NCBI GenBank assembly: GCA_964035575.1
Contig: OZ037866.1
Span: forward strand, 434,001-498,000
DNA length: 64,000 nt
Reading direction: 5' to 3'
Source: Rhynchopus sp. YZ270_cl-10
Lineage: Eukaryota > Euglenozoa > Diplonemea > Diplonemida > Diplonemidae
Below, piece by piece: positions 1 to 10,618 of this stretch (position 1 is the stretch's first letter; each line of letters opens with the position of its first letter). The notes under the pieces were generated by a model. That model worked only from the letters and a program-made list of their open reading frames with translations. It was not told the origin of the DNA and did no database searches. A program made the translations under genes and the position numbers.

Positions 1-647
1 TTGGTTATTTGAGGGGGAAAAAAAAAACTAGACAATATCATCCGCCAAACTGATCTTGATAACAATAATAAAATAACAGTCTGTTTTCGTTGAACGCAAG
101 CTGTTATACACCAATCTGAACGTTGGCTTTTCGTTGTATAGATTCTTAATACACTAAAACTCATTCCTCGTCAAGAACCTTGCTGTGTATGTTATCAAGG
201 CTAGCTAGTAAAATGCTCCGTCAAAAGACGGTGGCCACTTCGCACAGGACGACGCAGTACAGTGAACAACACAACCTGCCTGGGGGGGACAAGAAAAATG
301 GTTCCGTATCTTTGGAACTACCCCCCCATGCTTTCATACACCAAGCAGGCGCTACACACACTCGTCCCCTCCGCGCTTTTCCCAAGAAACTTCATTAGCT
401 CTGTATCAGGGGGTAATAGATAGAACAAATTCATACACTTTCAAATAAAATTTGAAAGCATTAGGGAAGTGTATAAAAAACAACAACAACCCATCGGAGG
501 GTACTCAAAATTCCCGTTTTTCCCTTTGTCTTTGCCATTTATTTTTCAAACCGACTGACGTACGATGCCAGCCATCCGGATGAAAGCACAAATACCCTAC
601 CCGAAAAGGTGGAAAAAAAATGCGACAATAAGAGCCAGATTACGGTT
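1..647. other. Gene-free left edge
   Basis: I see no convincing coding sequence here. The stretch is AT-rich with scattered A runs. It holds pieces that recur elsewhere in the window, such as the words GGAACTACCCC and TTTGAAAGCATTA near 315 and 450, which also occur in the dispersed repeats at 4.1-4.4 kb. Confidence 0.6.
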
Positions 648-3166
648 TTAAAATAAAAACAAAATGGTTCTCTGATATTGATGGACGTGAGTATAGATCT
701 TTATACCTACTGGAAGATCAGTTTTATAGTACTCAATGTCGGCCAAAGCCTTTGTAGCTGTCTTTATTTTTGATAAATTGTTAGAGTAGTGTAGTTGTAT
801 CGGCTTGTGTTGCCACAGTTGTGCAAATATCCAGTTCTTTTTGGAACAAATAACATACCTGTGACTCGAACTCGACATAGTACACATTACCCCACAGGTC
901 CCCGATGGCGACACGCGACTTCGATTCGCAGCAACAGCTTGCCGGTGCGCGGAGGTACTTCACATCCACCTCTTCCCCTGAGGCTGCATCAATAAAATTC
1001 ACCTGTTTAAAGAAAGAAACATAAAACCTAAGCCTCGCGTTATGTACCGTGTTACCCCAATGTACGTTGGCTGTAAATGGGTATACGCGTATAGCGTTTG
1101 GGTGGTTTTTTGGCCCATACCCGGATGTGTGTGGTGGGAAACACGATTCCGGGGTGTTAGAACCATGTGTGCGTCATACAGGGTAGTGCACACATCGTAT
1201 TTTGCGTGTAGCGCATATAGGATTATTTGGGTCAGAGTTATTTGGGTCCCCTTTACTATCACGGGATAGCAGCCACGACTCTTTCACAGGATCCGAAAGC
1301 AAAAAGGGGGGCCTTGCTTTGAGCAGAGCTGTGCTACTTCAAGAAACCGGAGAACTAAGTTACGCAGCTAGGATCAGGCATACTCCCCCCACAGACCTCT
1401 TCCAAAATGCAATTTAGAGTAAATTTTTTTTTGGCATTTCGCTTATTTGTTTTCTTAAATAACACCGTCCCCCCTCATACCTCTTTCTTCATGCCGCACA
1501 CGACTATAAGACCTTTTGATATTCCTTTGATGAGGCTGTAACGTCTGCGGTTCGTCCCAGGTGCTTGGTGCATGTGGACGTATGCGGGTGGTGAGTAGAG
1601 GTGTTGTAGGAGGTCGTGGAGAAGCTCCGACTGCGAAGAGGTTCTCGACTTCGCTGCCTCGTCCTCTGGCTCTTCGCTACCCTCGTCTGCTGCGGGGGGG
1701 TCGTGGAGCTGAAGCTCGCCACCCACATTCCTTGTCCATTTGGGAAAGATTTTGTACTCGCCGTTCCATGGATCCCACCTCTCGGCATCCAACTCACCTC
1801 CCTCCGCAGCGCCAATGTCTGGGAAGGTCCACGCCCGCAGGTGTTTGTCGTCCGCAGTGCACAGTGTATGACTGTTCATGGTGTAGCTTTTGTCCTCGCC
1901 GGCGAGGCCTGCAGCCACCATCTCCACTGTGTTGACAAAGAAGATCTTCGAGAGCGGGAAGTGGTGTCCAACGATCATCCGGAGCACCTCCCCGCCGTGG
2001 ACCTTCCAGATCAGAATAATGGCAGAAATATCACCAGAGACGACAAGCTTGTTGGAGGGGTGGAAATCAAAGGATGACACCTTAGAAGGATGGCGTTCAA
2101 CAGAAGCAAGCATGCAGCTGTTCTCTAAGTCCCACAGCACAATGTGTCCATTGCAGTCGCGTTCGCGAGACTCACCGCAGATTCCAAATATTTTGCCGTT
2201 GGGGCTGATTTTGACTTCCTTTGTACAGAGCAAACCTGGCATGCCGTTAAACCGTGCTGTGCTTCGTCTTTTTGTTACAACCCATGTGTTCAAATCGCCT
2301 GTGTCGGTGCAGGAATACATTTTCTCGTCTGAAGCAGAGAAGACCATGCTGTTTGTGGGCTCGAGAAATCCTTTTGCAAGGAAGGTCCCCATGGGCTCCA
2401 TGTTCTCTGCGTTTTGGAGGTGGATGCATAAGGAGCGTTGGGTCAGGGCGGTGCTGGACTTCCGCCCGCGGGGGGAGGGTGCGAGCTTTTCGAGGTGCTC
2501 GCCTTTTTCCTCGGGGCGTCCGATGTTCCGTCGTTCCTGGGGGACAGGGACCTGCTGCCAGCCGAGCGCCACTGTGAGAAAGAGGCCGTCGGTCGAAAAG
2601 GCAAGACTGTTTATCATCCTAGAATACCCGGCAACGGGGCGGATGTCGGACAACGTTATGCCGTTAGGCTTGCACCGCCACTGCACCGCATCCGATAGGT
2701 TCGCTGTCTTGACCTTCTCCGCACGCTCCCGTTGTGCGACGATGTGTTCATAGCTGGACTTCGATATCCTCATTGGCAACGTGCCTGCGACAGAGCTTAC
2801 GACAACGAGAGGCTCGATTTTGTCCCCTGGAGCTGCGCGTTCAATCTGCATGTATCCGTTGACAAGAAAGCTGAGCTGCCGGTACAGCGCATCCTGGTTG
2901 CTATTGTAGCTAAGGTGCACCCTGCACCGACGCGATGTGTCAGCTATGGTCGACACAGAAGAAGGGTACTGCGCCAAATCTGAGTACGTTGTGACATATT
3001 TGTGGTCAGGTCGTCCCACCACATGGACCGGTGACGCCTTTACAGGTTCAGCAGGTTCGGTATTGTCTAGCGTGTACTTAGTGGACGCAGGTTGTTGCTG
3101 TGCGGTACCCTTTTTCTTCTCCTTCGCTGGTTCGGCCAACGTTGGTGACGACTGCCCGCATCCCAT
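648..3166 (-). CDS. N-myristoylation-type WD40 repeat protein, multi-exon
   Basis: Exon 1 runs 3166-1481 and starts MGCGQSS, a Gly2/Cys3 signature typical of N-myristoylated and palmitoylated proteins, so a membrane-attached cytosolic protein is likely. Residues 1-45 are Lys/Pro/Ala-rich and 46-170 match nothing I know. From about 175 onward there are WD40-like blades, for example INSLAFSTDG, GHIVLWDLE, VSSFDFHPSNKLVVSGD and LRAWTFPD. The exon ends with KKE followed by a GTATGA donor. Exon 2 (1002-859) follows a TTTCTTTCTTTAAACAG acceptor, keeps phase 0 and adds another blade (VAIGDLWGNVYYVEF) before a GTATGT donor. The C terminus is uncertain: either exon 3 at 761-648 (37 codons after a weak acceptor), or read-through of exon 2 to a stop at 781. 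Two pyrimidine-tract AG sites lie at 3196-3195 and 3180-3179, just before the ATG. It could be a scaffold; no specific function is assignable. Confidence 0.8.
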
Positions 3167-3900
3167 CGCAAAAAGCTTCTGGAAAGAATCTCAGCTAGGA
3201 CGGCAGAGAATGGAAATAAAAAACCTTCTAAATTCTCGGTAAATCGAGCTTCAGGCGTCGTATCGTGTATCGCCCAAGAGAGTTAATAAGGGTTTTGGGG
3301 TGGTATAGAGAGTGTTGTGCCTCGTCCGAGAAATGAGTTTATTTCGTAAGAGAAGGGTGACCCCCCCTTCGTGTGAAGGGGGGGTTGGAAAAAAGAGAAG
3401 TGGGAAGGCTGCGAGGGTGAATCTGTGGGAGGGTGGGTGGTGGTGGTTGGGAGGGGGGATTGAAAGAAAGTAGAATGTGTTACGTGGTCTGAAGTGTGGA
3501 AAGACCCTCGAGTTTGATTTGACTATGCAAGGGGGTTTTTTTGCTTGGGGTTGTTGTTCTTTTCAGGGGAGGGGGGGAAAAACTCCGTTGATGGTTTGGG
3601 TTGAATGTGAAATGCCAGTTAAGTACCTAAAAGGTCAAAAGGGATTGCTTTGGGGTAGTGTGAAGAAAAAAAATCAAAAAAAAAAAAAAAAAAATAATAA
3701 TAATCATGATAACTGGAAGGGGAGGGCTATTTTTTTTGTATGTTTTGGGTGATGAAGCTTCCCCCTGCAGGAAGAGGAATGGGGGACAGCTGAGAGGGGG
3801 GGGATACGTGGTATCGTCAGGTTCTTTGCGTATTCCCTAAGGAGCAAAGAAAAGAGAAGTTGAAAGTGCAAAACGCCCCACCGTTTATCGGACGCAGGCA
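3167..3900. other. G-rich intergenic stretch upstream of the WD40 gene
   Basis: This contains the 5' flank of the minus-strand WD40 gene and then runs of 6-8 G and long A runs (3666-3692). No gene is seen. The presumed promoter must lie here, but I recognise no core motif. Confidence 0.5.
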
Positions 3901-5640
3901 CTGGAAGAAAAATGATTTAGGACACATCCTTCAAAGATGGCGTTCTCCACCAGCATTGTCAGTCAAAGATAAGAAAATTTCGGATATGAGTCGGCCACTC
4001 ATGCATGACATACACATCATGCAATTTGGGGCCATATTCTGCGCAAGAATTTACCCCTATCCGTTATCAAATACACAACGCAATGTTCCACTCTAAGGAA
4101 CTACCCCACATTTGCTTTCAAACATACACACAACGTAGTGATATTCTAGGAACTGCAAACTTGCTATCAAAAGCGTTTACACATTGCGCCATATTCCTTA
4201 GGAATAACTCTAACATGGTGCTCCGGGAGGGGTCGATATTGACAGGTCGCTGACAGGTCGTTGACCAACTTCTGAAAGCACCATAACACTGATTTTTTTT
4301 TTAAAGGGCACACACACACACAACTGGGTTCCGCTCTAAGGAAAGTATCCACCTACCTGCTTTCAAACATACGCAAATCTTGTAGGTAGTGTTCCATTGT
4401 AGGTATTACCCTATAGTTTGACTGTAAACTGCAGGTCACATCTCAAATGCAAAAGAAACTGATGTCAGTCTTATGGAATATTTTAAAAAGGAAAACAAAA
4501 AAATGGCAGAATACTGTTTTAGCACTCCGTGAGTTGTGGTTTCTTTTTCTTTTCCAAAATATTGTAGCGAAGGAAAAGAGAGAAAAAAGAACAACTAAGC
4601 GAGTGGAGGTCTTCGGTTGGTCTACAAACGAGAGAGAGAAAAAAAACTCCCTCAAAAAATAACCCTCCTTTTACTCTTGTTGGTCTTCGAAGAGCGGAAA
4701 GCAGGTAGAAGCAGATCATCTCTGTTGTGGATAACACAGACCGCAGAATCGCACAGTAAATGAAGCAAAAAAAAAAAAGGGAAAAGTTTATAAGATGATC
4801 CTAAGCCTCTCATACTTAGTCACCTCGGTCACATAAAAAAAGAGAGAGAGAGAAAAGAGAAAGAAAAGATTGGTAAGATGAACGTAAGCTTCTCTATGCT
4901 TAGTTATCTGAAAAAAGAAGAGAAAAAAAAAACGAGAAAAAAAAAATGCTGACAAACGCTGGAAACTATGGAATCCTTTGAGAACACAAGAACATGCCAC
5001 TAAAATGCAACGAGGACAAGGCTCCCCCCCATATGAGGAAGTCCAAATAGCCTATGGGCAGTTGGTGGGCTGCATACGTGAATACAAAACAAGGGGGGGG
5101 ACAAAACGGAACAAAACAAAACAAACAAAACCAGAAAATTGAAAGTGCAAACACCTCTGCGGACGTTGTCACTATCAAATATTGCCAAAAAAAAATCAGA
5201 GGGGTTATTCTTGAACTCTGGGGTGGGGGGTTACAACTGGAAACCTTTTTTTTTTTTTTTTTTTTTTTGCGGAATTCACAAAAATTCGGAGGGAACCCCT
5301 CTCTCCCCACCGCACAGATCTGAGGTATGATGAGACACATCAGGTGTGTGTTTTATTTAACACGGAAAAAAAAAATCGAGCAGAGTTCGTTCGTTGACTG
5401 TTGCCGGGAAAAGTCATGAAAAAGGGGAAATAGTAGTCACTGATGCGGACACCTCCGATGGTCTTATTAATACGATGCCTCAGTAGGTGACTGGAGGGGA
5501 AATTATGAACCTCGTTGTGTGGACAATGGTTCTCCCTCTCAGGAACTAACTATCCCTGTCAAACATACACACACAACTGGGGGGGCCTATTCTGTGCAAG
5601 AATTACCCTTATTAGTTATCCAACACACAGGAAAATGGTG
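3876..5640. repeat. Cluster of short dispersed repeats
   Basis: Several short sequence families recur here. One carries CTCTAAGGAACTA, then TGCTTTCAAACATACACAC, and ATTCTGCGCAAGAATTTACC, where ATTCT/AGAAT form a small hairpin. Its copies lie at 4027-4135, 4332-4378 and 5537-5636, with a partial copy near 63175 inside an intron. Another carries GTGCAAAACGCC...GCAGGCACTG at 3876-3903 and again at 6570-6612. No coding sequence is evident. Confidence 0.5.
4785..4910 (+). repeat. Two copies of a ~38-bp dispersed hairpin repeat
   Basis: Copies at 4786-4825 and 4871-4909 share AAGATGAnC followed by a CTAAGC/GCTTAG stem around a CTCTCAT loop and a trailing GTCACCT-like tail. Further copies lie at 6277-6312, 7583-7620, 7979-8009 and 8028-8060, and in reverse orientation at 54297-54325. 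Confidence 0.55.
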
Positions 5641-8045
5641 AGTTAAGGGGGAATTGATTTGAAGGAAAAAAAAAACCAGAAATTTTCATTTTGGGGGGGT
5701 TTTGCCGACTCCCTGCTTCATATGTGTCCCCTACAGAACGCTGGAGAGCCCCCAGAACGCAATGCTATTTTGCAGTCTCGTCTTCGACGATCTGCATAGG
5801 CATACCAATAGAATACGAAATTCACCTTCGAGGTATGCATCGGGGGGGGTCCTACAATGTATAACACTGAACACTTTGCAAAGGTTTACAATACGATTTC
5901 CCTTTACAGCATGATAGATGAAATTACGAAAAAGAAACATACATTTTATATACGTCTCTCGTGCAAACAAAGACAAACTTGTAAGATGAAATGTGTGCAC
6001 TGTAGTATACACCTTTAACCAAATGGAGCAAAAAAAAAGGGGGGCGGATGAAGAGACCAGAGATGTCGCCATCAGAGTAACTTAAGTGGGCGGGGCTAAA
6101 GGGTACGAGGAGGGGGCAGCAACCTTAAAAAAAATCTTAACACAGAGTGTTTAGGAACGTTAAAAAAAGGAGGAAGAAAAAAGAAGGTTTAAGAAAAAAA
6201 AAAAAAAAAACAGGCCACGGTTCACGCCTGGTACGAACACACAGCGAAACTATAAGCTGGTTTTAAAAAAATATTGACAAGATGAAGCTAATCCTCTGCA
6301 TTTAGTCACCTGGTGGAGGGGGGGAAAGAGAAAAAAAAAATAGGGTGTGACGGTGTTAACGCCACGAAAGCATTGAAGCAATTTTGTGTTCTTCTTAATA
6401 TGCATGGTTTAGACGCAGTACTCCGTGCTCCGCAAAAAGGCGGCCATGGGTATGCTTCGCAAGGATCTACAACTGTAAAATGGAAAAGGAACAAAATGAT
6501 AGTTATTTTATGCAGATCAGTCAGTGAGCGGATTCAAACAGGATGCAAACAACAAGAACAAAAGAGAAAATGTGCAAAACGCCTCACCGGACATCAGTGG
6601 ACGCAGGCACTGCATAAAATAAGAAAAAAAAATGTTGAGAAGGGTGAGGCACGGAGAGGGGTTTGGAACGATGAACAACCCTAGCAGGTCATTGCATCAG
6701 TGAAAGAAACACAAGAGAGAAGAGGGTGAGGGTGTGTGGGGTAAGGCTGAAAACCTAAGCCCCACATACTGTTCCCTCTACACTGCTCTAGTGTTTGCCC
6801 GCTCCTTTTGTTTCTTGTGGAGGCCTCGCGACGGAGATGAAGAAGCAAGGAATTTTTCTCCCAGTAATTAAACTATTAGTTAGGTTATAAACACAGGGAA
6901 GATGACATTTACGTATACCATGGCATTTGGACCGTCTGCCTTCTCTCAGTATTTTGAACAAAACAAAAAAAAATAAAATAAAAAAAAGAAAAGAAAAATG
7001 GAAAATGGAAAATAAATGGTTTGGTCTCTCAAAATATATCTGTTCCGCTTGATCACAGATCTCGACAGTTGTTGCATTGGTACGCTTCCACCACGACATA
7101 TCGGGTGGGGTCTCTGATCTACACCACTGGAGCTGTGTGGCGCAGTCTGCAACGCTTTGTTGTGTCGACTGGTCGTGAGGGGACGAAGCGCATAAACTTG
7201 TTGACGTGACCCATCCCCACCTTCTCACGACGAACTGAGAGGTGAGAAAGGCGCCACGTGACCACCTTCGTTATCGCGGGACAAACCCGAGACGTCTCTC
7301 GTGAGGGGACGAAGCGCAGCGAAGCACTTGACCTTGTGGCACAGACGCGCTATCTGTGCGGCGTATATATTTCCCCTAACACGCCATGCTTGGCCAGCGC
7401 CCTTCTAGCATGTCAATTGCAAAAAAAATAATAATCTGAAACAATGCACAGAAATTGTCCATCCCCTGAAAGGGGAAGAATCACACTATTGTATCACACT
7501 CGCAGAGCGAACAGCGTATTGTATTATTTCCTATTCTTTCAAAGAAAATACAAGAAAAAAGTAAGAGGAAAAAACAAAGGTTTTATGAGATGAACTTAAG
7601 CCTCTCATGCTTAGTAACCTCAAAGAGGGAAAAAAAATGAGTGTTCTGTAAGAACCCAAGCCTTGCAGTGCTTACTGAGGCTTGGGGGAGAAAAAATCGC
7701 TTAATTTCAATACTCGGTTGTTTATTCGGGGAGACACAGATGAATGCCTCCAATGTGTATGTATTCTTGTAAGGATGACTGAGGTATCTGGCATACACAA
7801 CGGTGAAGTAAATGAATTGATTAAATAACCAAAATGCCATCAACTCTGGGAAAGCAGCTTTTATTTGTATTTTTTTTTTCTTCCACAAGTCTCCTTGCGT
7901 TCGTTGAACGACGGCTGGAAAACAGGGGCTCTGTCAAAACACGAAACAAAAGAAAAACACAATAAAGAGAGAGAGAAATTACCCTAAGCCTCTCGTGCTT
8001 AGCCACCTAGAAAAAATAGAGAACGGTTGGTAAGATGAACCTAAG
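5641..8045. other. Gene-free low-complexity DNA with more hairpin repeat copies
   Basis: No supported gene is present; the ORFs are short and do not look like protein. Contents are copies of the AAGATGAAC/CTAAGC hairpin repeat (6277-6312, 7583-7620, 7979-8009), A and T runs, and a directly repeated word CGTGAGGGGACGAAGCGCA at about 7174 and 7301. Confidence 0.5.
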
Positions 8046-8069
8046 TGAGAGTGCTTAAGGGGCGGGAGG

Positions 8070-8440
8070 GGTAACGTATTATATACACAGTGGACTCCTT
8101 CTGGCAAAGGGGAAGTAAAAAAAGAGAGGTCGGGAGGGGAAAAACCAACTCCCCCCCTGGGCATACCCCTTAAGGCGAATTCGGAATTCACCCTATATTT
8201 GGATCTGAATATAGGGCGAATATGATCTGAATACACCCGAATACGGAATACACGTAATACACCACAATATTCGCCTTTGGGATGCGCTTAGGGAAGGAGT
8301 ATGAACTCCTCCTTTAACTCCCGAAAGGGGGAGATTAACTTCCCCATAGCGGGGGTTGGTACCTCCCCTTTTTCGAAACTCTGGAATGTGAATTTGCTCG
8401 TTCCCATAGAGAGTCCACCGTGTAGGTGCGGGTATTATAC
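8070..8440. repeat. Imperfect palindromic MITE-like unit
   Basis: The left part carries GTGGACTC (8090) and a GGGAGGGGAAAAACCAACTC block (about 8133). The right part carries the reverse complements GAGTCCAC (8411) and GGGGGTTGGTACCTCCCC (about 8350). The centre has further short palindromes built on CCCTATATTTGGATC. The arms are diverged and I cannot define a target duplication, so the ends are approximate. Confidence 0.35.
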
Positions 8441-9018
8441 ATAGCATAATATCTACACGCTTTTTGAGGCATTTTTCAATTTTTTTTTTTTTCTCTCCAT
8501 TTTCAAAAAGTTCTGTTGATAATCAACAGAACATTAGTACCTAGCGGAGGCCCTGTTTTATCCCTGCGTGCAATAAATGTCACGTACCACTCTTCCACGA
8601 AAAAGGTTGGTAAATATAAAGTCTACTTTTTCATCGGAATGAATAGTTATTTTATTGTTGAGACAACTGCCTTGCAAAGGTTGTAGGAGGGGGGAAAAAA
8701 TGAAAAGGTATCCGAGTGTGCCCGGATTTATTTTTGTTGGGAGCGAGGAGAACATAACAAATCATTCACAGAAAACCGTTGCATTGTCACTCACTCGTCC
8801 CCCCCTCTAAATCCGGTGCGATCAAACGAAAAATTCTTGCCCTGATTCTTTCCTGATTTCGTTTCTTTCTTTATCGGCTCCTATTTTCCCCTTCATTTCG
8901 AGGCGACAAAAAAAAAATGGTTACATTGTGCTTGCATAAGCACCCTAACCATTGGTACACGTTTCATTATGTTCAAAAAAGAAAAAAAAATTCAAAAAAA
9001 AAAAAAAAAAAAAAAAAA
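8441..9018. other. AT-rich gene-free stretch ending in an A tract
   Basis: Nothing coding is recognised. The stretch ends in an A run of about 24 nt (8995-9018), which is the insertion target of the foldback-like element that follows. Confidence 0.5.
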
Positions 9019-9028
9019 GGGGTAAGGA

Positions 9029-10618
9029 CAGGGAAGTTCCTAAGTGGGACCGAGAACATGAAATTCTGGATTTTAGTTTTTTTTTCCTTTTTTTTTTTCC
9101 TTTTTTTCCTTAGGGGCCAGAGTCCGCGGAACACCCCCGTTCACCCCGTCCCGGACGGGGGTCAATTATTTTCCAAAAACCGACCCCCGTCCCAAACCCC
9201 CGTCCAGGGACGGGGGTTTTGGATTTTTTTTGGGGGGGGAGGAGGGGCCCATATTATGGGGAATTTTTTGAGATACCATCGAGCCGGACTCAATTGGTCA
9301 AACGTCGAAGGAAAAGGAAGCACGCAGCACGGCGAAAGGAAAAAAGTAGAGTACCGTGCGCCTGCGGCGCAAGCCTGCATCACACCATTCCCGTGACATT
9401 GTTTGCCTGTAAAAATGTACAATTTTAAGCGCATTTTTTTTGAAATGTTGCGTACCGTGGCTTCGCTTGGAACCTTTGGGTGACATACCGCCGTTTCTTT
9501 TGTAAAAAAAACTGAGGTTACTGATAATTCGTGCACCATGTGTGCCTGGTGCAAATATCAATAAAGTGCCGAACTCCGCCGTCGGATAACCGAGCAATTC
9601 TCACATTCCGCCGGAGGCCCCCAACTTGAGCTGGGGTGGGGACCCGGGCGCGCGAAGCGCGCCCGGGCTCGACCGAGTTTTGATCTTCTTCTTCCTGTGA
9701 CTAGCTTGTCAGCGGAGAAAGCTCGGGAGAGGTTTTTTTTTTTTTTGTTTTTTGGGCGGGACGGGGGTTGGAAGGGGGTGCATAATTAATTTTCGGGGGA
9801 GGTCCGCGGGCTCTGCTTAGGGGGCTTTCTTGTGGTTTCTGGTGGGTTTCACTGTAGGTGACACACCACCAGTGTGGTGAAATGGTCGAAACTCTCAAAA
9901 GCAAGAGTTTTCAGGGGGCAAGAAAAAAAAATTGACAACAAAATCCTTCACTGTCCAGGGCTGTACCCCCAATTTTTTTTTTGCCTGCGGCGCCATTTTT
10001 CATTTTTTGCTCTGCAAAAAAGGGTTCGTTGGAAGCTAGATTTTTACACTGTACTCAAATTTTTTTGCCTGCGGCGCCATTTATATTATTTTTTGCTCCG
10101 CAAAAAGAGAAGTGCAACGCCTCACCGTTCATCGGCGGAAGCACTGGTTCCACGGGTTATCGAACCCCAGAGAGCACTTCATTGGCATGCACGCGGTTAC
10201 CGCGAGGGAGCGTGTATGCAGGTACAAAATCACTGCCCCATCCAAATAATATTCCCAACGTCTTTGGGGATCCCCTTGCATTTTGCAGCCAAAAATGCAA
10301 CTAGACCAAAGCAAAAAGTTCCGCGCGAGTGTAGCGCGCCCGGGTTTGGACCCCTTTTTGAATTTCGAGGGGCGGTTAAAGTGGGCCCAGAATCACAGTT
10401 CTGACACTCATTTAGCATTGTGAGCAACTCACTAGTGGTCGTAACCAAAATTTGTATCAATCAAGAACTTGTCCATTTTCTCGAAATGACCCCACTACAG
10501 TGAGGGTAGAGCTCGGAAAGCCCGAAAAAGGGCAAAAAACCCCACCCAAAAAAAGGAAAAAAACGGGAACATAAATCCAGAATTTTGCTGTTTTTTCCGA
10601 GAACAAGGAACAACCCTG
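9029..10618. mobile_element. Non-autonomous hAT-type element (copy 1), itself interrupted
   Basis: It is bounded by the 8-bp direct duplication GGTAAGGA at 9021-9028 and 10619-10626. The ends are imperfect inverted repeats that start CAGGG (CAGGGAAGTTCCTAAG against CAGGGTTGTTCC) and both continue to AAATTCTGGATTT. A CAGGG end plus an 8-bp target duplication is typical of the hAT superfamily. Subtracting the 707 bp brought by the nested element leaves 883 bp, exactly the length of the second copy at 60403. It sits 10 bp inside the foldback element. No transposase is encoded. Confidence 0.85.
9117..9815. mobile_element. Second, different hAT-type MITE nested inside copy 1
   Basis: This is a 699-bp insertion flanked by CTTAGGGG at 9109-9116 and 9816-9823; the uninterrupted copy at 60403 shows the empty site. 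The inverted ends are CCAGAGTCCGCGGA and, in complement, CAGAGCCCGCGGACC, continuing with CCCCCG. Subterminal GGACGGGGGT/ACCCCCGTCC words recur at both ends. The interior (about 9310-9470) has a diverged relative at 46918-47065 in opposite orientation. Confidence 0.75.

Noticed and set aside
10115-10175. tRNA-like GGGTTCGATAACCC on the minus strand of the hAT-type element
   Set aside because: It resembles a T-arm/B-box, but no A box, anticodon arm or acceptor pairing could be found at the right distances.
9874-10404. 176-codon frame inside the hAT-type element, identical in the second copy
   Set aside because: Identity follows from the two element copies being nearly identical. The frame lacks an ATG-based transposase-like protein and reads through T runs and the repeated GCCTGCGGCGCC word.
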